DNA from: DASZUK01 sp963745595
GTDB lineage: Bacteria; Actinomycetota; Acidimicrobiia; Acidimicrobiales; RAAP-2
Assembly (NCBI GenBank): GCA_963745595.1
Contig: CAVUYB010000014.1
Coordinates: forward strand, 124,001 to 188,000
Direction of reading: 5' to 3'
DNA length: 64,000 bases
Position numbers and translations under genes: made by a program. Positions 44,085 to 52,572 of the stretch are shown in pieces. Under the pieces are notes generated by a model. That model did no database searches. It saw only the letters and a list, made by a program, of their open reading frames with translations, and was not told the DNA's origin. Each line of letters starts with the position of its first letter. Position 1 is the first letter of the stretch.

Positions 44085-45272
44085 TCATGTGCCGTTGATC
44101 GAGAGCTGCTGGCCGACGGTCGGTGTGACGGGCGAAGTCTCGGTGGTCGTGCTGGCCAACGGAGCGCCGGGCGTCGCCGCGGCGTCGGTGCAGCTCCGGG
44201 CGGAGTTCCACGCGGCGATGGCGGCTGTGGCGGCCGATCCACCCAACGGTTGCGGGAGGTCGTCGACGATGACGGCCGGCCGCCAGGTGACGCTGTCGAT
44301 GTGACGGCCGGTGGCGGTGACGACAAGCGAGCCGCTCTGGTTCTCGGGCGGTGTGTTGTTGTAGAAGGCGAAGTTACCGAGGCCGTAGTCGACGTAGGCA
44401 GAGCCGAGGTAGCCGCCGCCGAGCAGGACATGGGCGTGGGTCCCGACGATGATGTCCGCGCCGGCCTTGACGAGGGCGTTGGCGAGCGGTTCTTGGAGGG
44501 GGTTCGGACAGGCGTCGAGCTGCGTGCCCCAGTGCACGTAGACGATGACCGTATCGGCCCACGCCCGGGCCTTCTCGACCGCACCAACGAGGGCGCCGAT
44601 GTCGTAGGCGGACGCCAGGCCCGGCTGCGTCGGGGTGGCGGTCCACGTCGCCTGGAGGTCGGAGTCGATGACTTGGGTGGCAACGACGATGGCGATCCGT
44701 TCACCCTTGATCGTCGTCTCGTACGGCGTGAACGCCTGTGTGACGTTCTGCCCGATGCCCATGATCGGGAACCTCGTCTGTGTCCGGATGGCGATCGCCT
44801 GCTGCAGACCGGCGACGCCGCAGTCCTCGCCGTGATTGTTCGCCTCCGTCACGAGCGTGACGCCGGCGTGCTGAAGGGCAGTCACCGCGGTCGGCGGTGC
44901 GTAGAAAACATATGTCTTCGGCTGCGGCGACGGGCACGTCCCCTGGGTGAGCGCGGTTTCGAGGTTGACCATCGTCAGTGTGGCGCCGGAGAGGAGCTCC
45001 GGCACGGTCGGCCCGAGGGCTGTCGCGGGATCGTCGGCCAGGCGATCACCGAGATTGGACCCGGACGGGAAGTTGACGTCGCCGCCGAACGCGAACGTCA
45101 CCGGCTTGCCGTTGCCGGTCCAGTCGGGGTCGAGTCGTGGGTTCTTCTGCGGCATCGGGTTGGCCGGGGCGGTCGTCGGTGGTGCATGACCACCACTCGA
45201 GCCCCTGGATGTCCCACCGGACAAGCCGACGATGAGACCGATCGCCAGAGCCAGCGCCAGTAGGCCGGCCAC
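44085..45272 (-). CDS. CapA/PgsA-type metallophosphoesterase, membrane-anchored
   Basis: A 395-residue extracytoplasmic protein of the CapA (poly-gamma-glutamate capsule) family. One N-terminal helix (LLALALAIGLIVGLSGG) anchors it, then a Ser/Gly/Pro linker. The metallophosphoesterase core has FAFGGDVNFPSG, MVNLETALTQG, VTEANNHGEDCG, VIVYVHWGTQLDACPN and IIVGTHAHVLLGGG, with all usual metal ligands. Family members support polyglutamate export or unknown envelope functions; no capB/capC genes are adjacent. The GTG at 45272 gives no cytosolic positive charge; an RRVRRNRLWW stretch lies just upstream in frame, so the true start may be earlier and lost. Confidence 0.82.
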   Translation of the reverse strand: MAGLLALALAIGLIVGLSGGTSRGSSGGHAPPTTAPANPMPQKNPRLDPDWTGNGKPVTFAFGGDVNFPSGSNLGDRLADDPATALGPTVPELLSGATLTMVNLETALTQGTCPSPQPKTYVFYAPPTAVTALQHAGVTLVTEANNHGEDCGVAGLQQAIAIRTQTRFPIMGIGQNVTQAFTPYETTIKGERIAIVVATQVIDSDLQATWTATPTQPGLASAYDIGALVGAVEKARAWADTVIVYVHWGTQLDACPNPLQEPLANALVKAGADIIVGTHAHVLLGGGYLGSAYVDYGLGNFAFYNNTPPENQSGSLVVTATGRHIDSVTWRPAVIVDDLPQPLGGSAATAAIAAWNSARSCTDAAATPGAPLASTTTETSPVTPTVGQQLSINGT

Positions 45273-45508
45273 CCACCACAGGCGGTTCCGGCGGACGCGC
45301 CGGGACGCGTGCCGGCCACCGGTCGGTGGCGGCAGCAGGGGGGGCCCAACCGGAGCGGGGGCCTCGGGGAGCGTGGCGGTCGGTGCCGTAGGTGGGCCAG
45401 CCTACGGTTCGCGGCCGGAAGGGTCGGGGAGGGTCCCCCCCCTTCCCCGGGGGGTCGGCGAACTGGCCGACGGCGTACGCTCCGCTCGTCGAGACCAGGA
45501 GGCAGCGC

Positions 45509-45886
45509 ATGTCGGATATCACTACGAAGCCGAGCGACCGATCGGTCGACAGCACGGTGACGCGGCTCGTCGAGATGGTCGAGGCGCGCGGAATGAAGGT
45601 GTTCGCGGTGATCGACCAGGCCGAAGAGGCGCGTCAGGCGGGGCTCCACCTCCGCCCGACGACGTTGGTCGTCTTCGGCAACCCGGTGGGCGGCACGCCG
45701 GTCATGGATGCGGTGCCGCTCGCCGCCCTCGACCTTCCGCTCAAGGTCCTCGTCTGGGCGGACGAGAACGGGACTCAGGTCTCGTACCTATCACCGACCG
45801 CCCTCGGTACCCGCTACGGGCTCTCCCCCGACCTCGTCACCAAGCTGGCCGGGATCGATCCGCTGACGGACGCCCTGGTCGGCTAA
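45509..45886 (+). CDS. DUF302-domain protein
   Basis: A 125-residue DUF302 protein. MKVFAVIDQAEEARQAGLHL, TTLVVFGNPVGGTPVM and LPLKVLVWADENGTQVSYLS cover the whole domain. The family is uncharacterised but often sits near thiol and oxidative-stress genes. The ATG at 45509 has AGGAGG seven bases upstream. Its 3' end overlaps the convergent superoxide dismutase gene by four bases, so read-through from either would make antisense RNA. Confidence 0.87.
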   Translation: MSDITTKPSDRSVDSTVTRLVEMVEARGMKVFAVIDQAEEARQAGLHLRPTTLVVFGNPVGGTPVMDAVPLAALDLPLKVLVWADENGTQVSYLSPTALGTRYGLSPDLVTKLAGIDPLTDALVG

Positions 45887-46482
45887 CCCTTGGCCGCGGT
45901 GTAGCGGGCGGCGACGTCGTCCCAGTTAACGATGTTCCACAGCGCGTTGAAGAAGTCGGCCTTCACGTTCTTGTACTGCAGGTAGAACGCGTGCTCCCAG
46001 GCATCGAAGACGAGCAGCGGGGTGGTGCCGTGGCCGAGGCTGCTCTGGTGGTCGTAGACCTGCTCGACGATCAGCCGGCGACCCAGCGGCTCCCAGGCCA
46101 GCGCGCCCCAGCCGGAGCCTTGAATGGTGTTGGTGGCCTGCGTGAGGTGCGCCTTGAATTTATCGAACGAGCCGAAGTGCTCGTCGATGGCCGCCGCCAA
46201 ATCCCCGGTGGGCTTGTCGCCGCCGTCCGGAGAGAGGTTCTGCCAGAAGATCGAGTGGAGGACGTGGCCGGAGATGTGGAAGGCGAGCGTCTTTTCGAGG
46301 CCGACGATCGGGCCGAAGTCGTCCTTGTCGCGGGCGGCCGCGAGCTTCTCGAGGGTCGTGTTCGCGCCGGCGACGTACGCCGCATGGTGCTTGTCGTGGT
46401 GCAGCTCCATGATCTGACCGGACACGTGGGGCTCGAGGGCGGCGTAGTCGTATGGCAGGTCGGGGAGGGTGTAGTCGGCCAT
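45883..46482 (-). CDS. sodA: Fe/Mn superoxide dismutase
   Basis: A 199-residue superoxide dismutase converting superoxide to peroxide and oxygen in the cytoplasm. ADYTLPDLPYDYAALEPHVS, MELHHDKHHAAYVAGANTTL, GHVLHSIFWQNL, GSGWGALAWEPL and the metal-binding LLVFDAWEHAFYLQYKNVK are complete. It keeps the four metal ligands (three His, one Asp). Iron and manganese types cannot be told apart safely by eye. The ATG at 46482 has AGGAG about six bases upstream. I saw no Nur box upstream, unlike the sodF of Streptomyces. Confidence 0.95.
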   Translation of the reverse strand: MADYTLPDLPYDYAALEPHVSGQIMELHHDKHHAAYVAGANTTLEKLAAARDKDDFGPIVGLEKTLAFHISGHVLHSIFWQNLSPDGGDKPTGDLAAAIDEHFGSFDKFKAHLTQATNTIQGSGWGALAWEPLGRRLIVEQVYDHQSSLGHGTTPLLVFDAWEHAFYLQYKNVKADFFNALWNIVNWDDVAARYTAAKG

Positions 46483-46534
46483 GGTCGCTCCTGGGTCTCT
46501 GTGGTCGTTCGGACGATACCCTACCGATCCCTCG

Positions 46535-46540
46535 TAACAT
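46535..46540 (+). promoter_or_regulatory. Candidate -10 element of ilvA
   Basis: TAACAT ends seven bases before the ATG at 46548, the leaderless geometry common in this window. Confidence 0.45.
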
Positions 46541-46547
46541 CGAAACC

Positions 46548-47786
46548 ATGCCGGGAATCGATGCCGCCGCGATCGACGACGCGGCCCGACGGCTGCGGCC
46601 GGTCGTCCGGCAGACGCCACTCGACCGCAGCGACCGCCTCTCCGCGGCGGTCGGCGTCCCGGTCTTCCTCAAGCGCGAGGACATCCAGGTCGGCCGCTCG
46701 TACAAGGTACGCGGCGCGTACAACCTGATCTCGTCGCTCACCGCGGATGAACGAGCGCGCGGGGTTGTTTGTGCGAGCGCCGGCAATCACGGCCAGGGGC
46801 TGGCGTTCTGCTGCGCGGCCCTCGAGATCAAGGGCCGCGTCTTCCTGCCGGCGAGCACGCCGCGCCAGAAGCGGGAACGGATCGTCGCCATCGGCGGCTC
46901 CTGGGTCGAGCCGGTCATCGCCGGCAGCACGTTCGACGAGACGAGCGCGGCGGCCGAGGAGGACAGCGCCCGGACCGGCGCGATCTACGTCCACCCGTTC
47001 GACGACGCCCGGACGATCACCGGCCAAGGGACGGTCGCGGTCGACCTGGCCGAGCAGCACCGCGACCCGATCGGGACGGTCGTCGTCCCGGTCGGCGGCG
47101 GCGGCCTGATCGCCGGTATCGCGGTCTGGCTGAAAGAGCGGCACCCGGAGATCCGAGTCGTCGGCGCCGAGCCAGCCGGCGCGGCGTCGATGACGGCCGC
47201 ACTGGCCGCCGGCCACCCGATCGACCTCCCCGACGTCGACACGTTCGTCGACGGCGCCGCGGTCGGCCGAGTCGGCCACCTGACGTACCCGATCGTCCGG
47301 GACCTCGTCGACGAGATGGTCACCGTCCCGGAGGGCGCGGTCTCGACGGAGATGCTCGACCTCTACCAGTCGGAGGGAATCATCGCCGAGCCGGCCGGCG
47401 CGCTGGCCAGCGCGGCCGCCCGCCGCTACCCGGCCGACGGACCGGTCGTCTGCATCGTCTCCGGCGGGAACAACGACGTCAGCCGGTACGCGGAGGTCGT
47501 CGAGCGGTCCCTTCTCCACGAGGGTCTCCGGCACTACTTCCTGATCACGTTCCCCCAAGAGCCCGGCGCGCTACGCCAGTTCCTCGACACCGTGCTGACG
47601 CACCGCGAGGACATCGTCGTCTTCGAATACGTGAAGAAGAACAACCGCGAGACCGGCCCAGCGCTCGTCGGCATCGACCTGGAGGACGCCGCCGACTACG
47701 ACGACCTCGTCCGGCGGATGGACGAGAGCCCGTTGCAGATCGAGCAGGTCCCGCCGGGGTCGCCGCTCTTCTCGTTCCTTCTCTGA
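46548..47786 (+). CDS. ilvA: Threonine ammonia-lyase (threonine deaminase)
   Basis: A 412-residue PLP enzyme converting threonine to 2-oxobutyrate and ammonia, the first step of isoleucine synthesis. RPVVRQTPLDRSDRLS, the PLP lysine in VGRSYKVRGAYN, CASAGNHGQGLAFCCAAL, VVVPVGGGGLIAGIAVWL and CIVSGGNNDVSRYAEV are typical. The C-terminal 80 residues (HYFLITFPQEPGALRQFLDT, VFEYVKKNNRETGPALVGID) form one ACT-like domain, as in the short allosteric IlvA. The start is the ATG directly after the leaderless promoter. It lies divergent to the superoxide dismutase gene. Confidence 0.93.
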   Translation: MPGIDAAAIDDAARRLRPVVRQTPLDRSDRLSAAVGVPVFLKREDIQVGRSYKVRGAYNLISSLTADERARGVVCASAGNHGQGLAFCCAALEIKGRVFLPASTPRQKRERIVAIGGSWVEPVIAGSTFDETSAAAEEDSARTGAIYVHPFDDARTITGQGTVAVDLAEQHRDPIGTVVVPVGGGGLIAGIAVWLKERHPEIRVVGAEPAGAASMTAALAAGHPIDLPDVDTFVDGAAVGRVGHLTYPIVRDLVDEMVTVPEGAVSTEMLDLYQSEGIIAEPAGALASAAARRYPADGPVVCIVSGGNNDVSRYAEVVERSLLHEGLRHYFLITFPQEPGALRQFLDTVLTHREDIVVFEYVKKNNRETGPALVGIDLEDAADYDDLVRRMDESPLQIEQVPPGSPLFSFLL

Positions 47787-47796
47787 TCGGAGCACC

Positions 47797-48257
47797 GTGC
47801 AAGCCACCCACGACGTCGCCGTCAACCGATCGATCGAGGACGTCTTCGACTTCCTCGCCGACGGGACGAACAACCGGTACTGGCAGCCGATGGTCGCCAG
47901 CACGGAACGCGACCGAACCCGGACGACCGGTCGGGATCGGGACGGTCTTCCGCCAGAAGGTCCGCCACCCGCTCGGCTTCAAGGTCTCCGCTGACTACCG
48001 GCTGACGGCCTACGAGCGCCCGACGACGTTCGCCGTGGTGGTGACGTCCGGCGGTCCGATCCGACCGACGATGTCGTACGAGCTGTCCGAAGCGGCACGG
48101 CGTCACGACCGTCCGCTGCACGCTCGAGTCCGGCCGCCATGGTTTCGGCCGGCTGGCCGCCCCGTTCCTCGCCGTCATCCACCCGCTCTTCGCCTGGGAG
48201 GCGGCCTGGGTCGACGACGCCAAGGAGATTCTCGAACTGCCTGAGGAGGCCCGATGA
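47797..48257 (+). CDS. SRPBCC-family protein (frameshifted)
   Basis: A polyketide-cyclase/START-like fold protein of about 153 residues that would bind a small hydrophobic ligand. THDVAVNRSIEDVFDFLADG opens in one frame, then GIGTVFRQKVRHPLGFKVSA and YRLTAYERPTTFAVVV, and finally GRLAAPFLAVIHPLFAWEAA with DDAKEILELPEEAR. Frame changes lie near 47925 and 48100. The GTG at 47797 has GGAG six bases upstream, close after ilvA. The stop overlaps the DinB start (ATGA), so the two are a coupled pair. No catalytic residues are known for this subgroup. Confidence 0.72.
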
Positions 48258-48763
48258 CCAGTGTCGACCTACTGTCCGACGCGTTCGACCGTGTCCGTGA
48301 TGCCGTCCATCCGGCCGTCCAGGGTTTGACGACCGACGAGCTCGCGGCCCGCCTCGACGCCGAGGCAAACTCGATCGCCTGGCTCGTCTGGCACCTGACC
48401 CGGATCCAGGACGACCACGTCGCCGGCGTCGCCGGCACCGAACAGGCGTGGACGGCCGAAGGCTGGGTCAACCGGTTCGGCCTGCCGTTCGACGACGGAG
48501 AAACCGGCTACGGACAGGGTCCCGACGACGTCGCCCAGGTCCGCGCCGAAGCCGCGCTCCTGACCGGCTACCACGACGCCGTCCACGCCCGGACGATCGC
48601 CTACCTGCAGACCGTCGCCGACGCCGATCTGACGCGGGTCGTCGACGGCTCGTGGGACCCACCGGTCACCCTCGCGACCCGGCTCGTCAGCGTCATCGCC
48701 GACGACCTCCAGCACGTCGGGCAGGCCGCGTTCCTCCGCGGCGTCATCGCCCGGGCCCAGTAG
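48254..48763 (+). CDS. DinB/DUF664-family protein (mycothiol-transferase-like)
   Basis: A 169-residue four-helix bundle of the DinB superfamily, whose members include mycothiol-dependent S-transferases and isomerases. EANSIAWLVWHLTRIQDDHV gives the first histidine metal ligand pair and DDLQHVGQAAFLRG the third; GYHDAVHARTIAYLQTV sits between. The ATG overlaps the SRPBCC stop. It would use mycothiol to detoxify electrophiles, if the family rule holds. The tail overlaps the convergent HxlR gene by 20 bases. Confidence 0.83.
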   Translation: MTSVDLLSDAFDRVRDAVHPAVQGLTTDELAARLDAEANSIAWLVWHLTRIQDDHVAGVAGTEQAWTAEGWVNRFGLPFDDGETGYGQGPDDVAQVRAEAALLTGYHDAVHARTIAYLQTVADADLTRVVDGSWDPPVTLATRLVSVIADDLQHVGQAAFLRGVIARAQ

Positions 48764-49232
48764 CCTCGCGCCGGACCAGGTCGATGTCCCCCACCGCCAC
48801 CTGGTGGCCGGCGGCGCACCCGAGCTCGACCCTGATCTCTTCCCCACAGTCCCGGTGGGCCAGTGCGACGCCACCGGGGCCGAGCCACCGATCGCCCCAC
48901 TGCATCAAGGCGACGAGCGCCGGGAACAGGCCCGCACCCTTCTCCGTCAGCCGGTACTGCAGGCGCGTCCGCTGACCCGGTTCCTGGTACGGCTCCCGCT
49001 CGAGCAAGCCTTCGCCGACGAGCTCCCGTAGCCGGGCCGCGGCGACCGGCTCGCTGATCCCGACTCGCTCGGCGAAGTCGTCGAACCGCGTCGTCCCGTA
49101 GAACGCTTCCCGCAGGAGCAGGAACGCCGACCGGGTGCCGACGACCTCGAGCGCCCGGGCGATCGGGCACCGCGTCGCCTCCCAACCACTCCTCGGATCG
49201 AGAGCGCCGGTCATGCGAATGCTCGTCCCCAT
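48744..49232 (-). CDS. HxlR-family transcriptional regulator
   Basis: A 162-residue winged-helix regulator. CPIARALEVVGTRSAFLLLR is the HxlR entry motif with its single conserved cysteine, a redox or thiol sensor in several relatives. GTTRFDDFAERVGISEPVAA and YRLTEKGAGLFPALVALMQW follow; the C-terminal part (GEEIRVELGCAAGHQVAVGD) is an extra domain seen in longer HxlR proteins. It is divergent to an MFS exporter gene and a palindrome lies between them, so it likely represses that exporter. The ATG follows TATACT by six bases. Confidence 0.88.
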   Translation of the reverse strand: MGTSIRMTGALDPRSGWEATRCPIARALEVVGTRSAFLLLREAFYGTTRFDDFAERVGISEPVAAARLRELVGEGLLEREPYQEPGQRTRLQYRLTEKGAGLFPALVALMQWGDRWLGPGGVALAHRDCGEEIRVELGCAAGHQVAVGDIDLVRREATGPGR

Positions 49233-49238
49233 GCGTGC

Positions 49239-49244
49239 AGTATA
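49239..49244 (-). promoter_or_regulatory. Candidate -10 element of the HxlR gene
   Basis: On the minus strand TATACT ends six bases before the ATG at 49232, a strong -10 match with leaderless spacing. Confidence 0.5.
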
Positions 49245-49251
49245 GCTGGCT

Positions 49252-49268
49252 TGACTTACCTTGAGTCA
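49252..49268. promoter_or_regulatory. Candidate HxlR operator
   Basis: TGACT-N7-AGTCA is a perfect 5-bp inverted repeat between the divergent HxlR and MFS genes. On the plus strand it overlaps the likely -35 TTGAGT (49261-49266), which is 18 bases from TATGAT (49285-49290). Confidence 0.45.
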
Positions 49269-49303
49269 GCTTCTACCATCTGGCTATGATTCACCTAAGC
49301 CAG

Positions 49304-50806
49304 ATGCCAACGGCCCAGGTCGGCGCCCCGGCGGGGGGCGACGGCTCGACCCCGCCGACCGCCAGCGGAAAGAGAGCGGGGCGGCGGGGGCCGGCGTCCC
49401 CCCGGGAAGTGCTCGTCATCGTCTGTGCGGGCGTGGTCCTCGCCAGCCTCGATCTCTTCATCGTCAACGTGGCGCTTCCGGATATCGCCCGGGACTTCGG
49501 CGGTGCCGGCCTCGGCGAGCTGTCGTGGGTGCTCAACGGTTACGCGATCGTCTACGCCGCGCTCCTGGTACTCTTCGGGCGGCTGGCCGACCGGCACCGC
49601 CGGGACCTGGGCTTCCTACTCGGCGTGGCTGTCTTCACCGTGGCGTCGGCGGCGTGCGCGGGAGCAACGAGCGTCGCCATGCTGGTCGCGTTCCGGCTGG
49701 TCCAGGCAGCCGGAGCGGCGCTACTGACGCCGACGTCGTTGAGTCTCGTCCTGGCGACGTACCCGCCGGAACGGCGGCACGGTGCGGTCCGGTCGTGGAC
49801 GGCGACGGCCGGCCTGGCGGCCGCGCTCGGACCGGTGGTCGGCGGCCTTCTGATCACGGCCAGCTGGCGGTGGGTGTTCCTCGTCAACGTCCCGATCGGC
49901 GTCGTCGCGTTCGTCGTCGGCTGGCGCCGGCTCCCGCACGTCGCCGGCCACCGGGTCCCCCGACCGGACGCCATCGGGGCGGTTCTCGTTACCGCCGGTG
50001 TCGGCCTGCTGACGTTCGGGCTCGTCCAAGGCAGCGCGTGGGGCTGGGGCTCGGCCGGCATCGTCGGCGCGCTGGCTGGGTCGGTCGTACTGCTCGGCCT
50101 ATTCGTCGTGCGCTGCCTGCGGCACCACAACCCGCTCGTCGAACCTTCGTTGTTCAAGGTGCGCAATTTCTCGGGCGCGACGGTCGTCTCGCTCCTCTTC
50201 TCCGCGGCGTTCGGGGCGATGCTGCTCTCGGTCGTCCTCTGGCTGCAGGACGACTGGGGCTGGTCGGCGCTGAAGGCCGGGCTGGCGGTGGCGCCGGGGC
50301 CACTGATGGTCCCGATCTTCTCGTTCGTGGTCGCCGGCCGGCTGATCCCCCGGCTCGGCAACGGCCCGGTGATCGCGCTCGGGACGGTCGTGTTCGCGGT
50401 CGGCGCGGCGTGGTGGGCGATGGCCGTCGGGCTCCATGCCGACTATCTGACCGAATTCCTGCCCGGCATGTTGCTGACCGGCGTCGGCGTCGGCCTGACG
50501 ATGCCGACGTACCTGGCCGCGGCCGCATCGTCGCTGCCGCCGCCGTCGTTCGCGTCCGGGTCGGCGACGATCAACATGATCCGCCAGGTCGGGCTGGCCA
50601 TCGGTGTGGCGGTCCTGATCGCGGTCCTCGGCTCGCCCACGACGCCGGTCGGTCGGCTCGACGCGTTCCGGCACGGCTGGTGGGTGATCGCTGCCCTCTC
50701 CCTGGCCAGCGCGGTTACCGCTCTCCTGCTCGTCCGTCGTCGTAGTCTGGCGACATGTGCGGAATCGTCGGATACGTCGGGGAACGCAGCTCCGTACCGA
50801 TCCTGA
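49304..50806 (+). CDS. MFS drug exporter of the 14-helix DHA2 type (HxlR-linked)
   Basis: A 500-residue proton-coupled multidrug exporter. ASLDLFIVNVALPDIARDFG (motif D1-like), VLNGYAIVYAALLVLFGRLA with GRLADRHRRDLGF (motif A), and ATAGLAAALGPVVGGLLITA with SWRWVFLVNVPIGVVAFVVG (motif C and B region) are typical of EmrB/QacA transporters. I use the ATG at 49304 because the earlier in-frame ATG at 49286 lies within the probable -10 box TATGAT. The coding end overlaps glmS by 52 bases, so the glmS promoter is inside this gene. Regulation by the divergent HxlR protein is likely; the drug is unknown. Confidence 0.87.
   Translation: MPTAQVGAPAGGDGSTPPTASGKRAGRRGPASPREVLVIVCAGVVLASLDLFIVNVALPDIARDFGGAGLGELSWVLNGYAIVYAALLVLFGRLADRHRRDLGFLLGVAVFTVASAACAGATSVAMLVAFRLVQAAGAALLTPTSLSLVLATYPPERRHGAVRSWTATAGLAAALGPVVGGLLITASWRWVFLVNVPIGVVAFVVGWRRLPHVAGHRVPRPDAIGAVLVTAGVGLLTFGLVQGSAWGWGSAGIVGALAGSVVLLGLFVVRCLRHHNPLVEPSLFKVRNFSGATVVSLLFSAAFGAMLLSVVLWLQDDWGWSALKAGLAVAPGPLMVPIFSFVVAGRLIPRLGNGPVIALGTVVFAVGAAWWAMAVGLHADYLTEFLPGMLLTGVGVGLTMPTYLAAAASSLPPPSFASGSATINMIRQVGLAIGVAVLIAVLGSPTTPVGRLDAFRHGWWVIAALSLASAVTALLLVRRRSLATCAESSDTSGNAAPYRS
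50743..50748 (+). promoter_or_regulatory. Candidate -10 element of glmS
   Basis: TAGTCT ends six bases before the glmS ATG at 50755, inside the end of the MFS gene. It would give glmS its own leaderless transcript. Confidence 0.4.
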
Positions 50807-52572
50807 TCGAAGGCCTCGAACGACTCGAGTACCGCGGCTACGACTCCGCGGGGATCGCCGTCGAGACCGGCGATGGCCTATCGGTCGTGAAGACGAAAGG
50901 CAAGGTCGCCACCCTCCGGGCGATGGACCTGCCGTCCGCCGATCTCGGCACCGGTATCGGCCACACCCGGTGGGCGACGCACGGCGAGCCGAGCGACGTC
51001 AACGCCCACCCGCACACCGACGGCTCGGGCCGAATCGCGGTCGTGCACAACGGGATCATCGAGAACGCGACGTCGATCCGGGAGCGTCTGGAGGAGCAGG
51101 GGGCGAAGTTCGCGTCGGACACCGACTCCGAGGTGATCGCCCACCTCGTCGCCACGGCGGGCGCCGACGATCTGGCCGACGCCGTCCGCAAGGCGCTCGC
51201 CGTCGTCGAAGGGACGTACGGGATCGCGGTCATCGACCGGACGCAGCCCGGGTGCATCGTCGTCGCCCGGAACGGCAGCCCCGTCGTTCTCGGCCTCGGC
51301 AACGGCGAGAACTTCGTGGCGTCGGACATCGCGGCGATCGTCCGGCACACGCAGCAAGCGGTGTTCCTCGAAGACGGCGAGATGGCCGTCGTCCGGGCCG
51401 ACAGCATCCGGACGTTCTGGCTCGACTCGACGGAGACGACCCGGCGGGCGGAGACGATCAGCTGGGGCTTCGACACGTACGAGAAGGGCGAGCACTCGCA
51501 CTTCATGCGCAAGGAGATCTACGAGCAGCCGGAGGCCGTCCGGCGGACGCTCTCCGGCCGCCTCGACCGGCGGGCGTCGACGGCCCACCTCGGCGGTATC
51601 GCGCTCGAGCCGCGGGACATCCTCCGCCTCCGCCGCGTCCGCATCCTCGGCTGCGGTTCCGCGTACTACGCCAGCCGGTCGGGCGCGAGCCTGATCGAGC
51701 AGCTCGCCCGGATCCCGGCCGAGGCGGAACCGGCGTCCGAGTTCCGCTACCGGAACCCGATCATCGAACCCGACACGCTCTACGTCGCGGTCAGCCAGTC
51801 CGGCGAGACGCTCGACACGCTGCGGGCGGTGCAGGAGGTCAAGCGCAAGGGCGGACAGGTGCTCGGCGTCGTCAACGTCGTCGGGAGCACGATCGCCCGG
51901 GAGTGCGACGCCGGCATCTACCTGCACGCCGGCCCGGAGATCTCGGTCGCGTCGACGAAGGCGTTCACGTGCACCGTCGCCGCGCTGGCGCTGCTCGCCC
52001 TCCACCTCGGCCGCGTCCGCGATCTCGGGACGGCCGACGGCGACCGGATCATCGACGGCATGGACGCCCTCCCGGAGCTGATCGCCGACCTCCTGTCGAT
52101 CGAGGACCACGTCGCCGACGTCGCCCAACGGTTCGCGGCCGCGACGAGCGCCATGTTCGTCGGCCGCGTCAACGGCTTCCCGGTCGCCCTCGAAGGGGCC
52201 CAGAAGCTGAAGGAGGTCTCGTACGTCCACGCCGAGGCCTACCCGTCGGCCGAACTGAAGCACGGCCCGCTCGCCCTCATCGGCCCGGACGTCCCGTCGG
52301 TCGTCGTCGCACCGGACGACCACCTCTTCGAGAAGAACCTGTCGACGATCGCCGAGATCAGGTCCCGTCGCGGTCCGGTCATCGCCGTCGGGCACACCGA
52401 GTCCCTGGCGACGGTCGCCGACGACGTCCTGCTCGTCCCGAAGTCCGAGCCGGAGCTCGACCCGCTGCTGCTCGGCATCCCCCTCCAGCTCCTCGCCTTC
52501 CACGCCGCGCTGCTCCGAGGGGTCGACATCGACCAACCGAGGAACCTGGCCAAGAGCGTCACCGTGGAATGA
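50755..52572 (+). CDS. glmS: Glucosamine-fructose-6-phosphate aminotransferase
   Basis: A 605-residue isomerising aminotransferase making glucosamine-6-phosphate from fructose-6-phosphate and glutamine, the entry to peptidoglycan and amino-sugar synthesis. The N-terminal Cys nucleophile follows Met in MCGIVGYVGERSSVPILIEG; RLEYRGYDSAGIAV, GHTRWATHGEPSDVNAHPH and HNGIIENATSIRERL complete the glutaminase. Two SIS domains follow: LGCGSAYYASRSGA, VSQSGETLDTLRAVQ, and ALEGAQKLKEVSYVHAEAYP, with the C-terminal NLAKSVTVE. The stop overlaps the start of a hybrid histidine kinase gene by four bases. No ribozyme leader exists. Confidence 0.95.
   Translation: MCGIVGYVGERSSVPILIEGLERLEYRGYDSAGIAVETGDGLSVVKTKGKVATLRAMDLPSADLGTGIGHTRWATHGEPSDVNAHPHTDGSGRIAVVHNGIIENATSIRERLEEQGAKFASDTDSEVIAHLVATAGADDLADAVRKALAVVEGTYGIAVIDRTQPGCIVVARNGSPVVLGLGNGENFVASDIAAIVRHTQQAVFLEDGEMAVVRADSIRTFWLDSTETTRRAETISWGFDTYEKGEHSHFMRKEIYEQPEAVRRTLSGRLDRRASTAHLGGIALEPRDILRLRRVRILGCGSAYYASRSGASLIEQLARIPAEAEPASEFRYRNPIIEPDTLYVAVSQSGETLDTLRAVQEVKRKGGQVLGVVNVVGSTIARECDAGIYLHAGPEISVASTKAFTCTVAALALLALHLGRVRDLGTADGDRIIDGMDALPELIADLLSIEDHVADVAQRFAAATSAMFVGRVNGFPVALEGAQKLKEVSYVHAEAYPSAELKHGPLALIGPDVPSVVVAPDDHLFEKNLSTIAEIRSRRGPVIAVGHTESLATVADDVLLVPKSEPELDPLLLGIPLQLLAFHAALLRGVDIDQPRNLAKSVTVE

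Noticed and set aside
46483..46547. Nur box upstream of the superoxide dismutase gene
   Set aside because: No TTGCAA-like palindrome is present; regulation as in Streptomyces sodF is not supported.
50700..50754. glmS ribozyme upstream of glmS
   Set aside because: The upstream sequence is the coding end of an MFS gene, and the candidate promoter leaves no leader.
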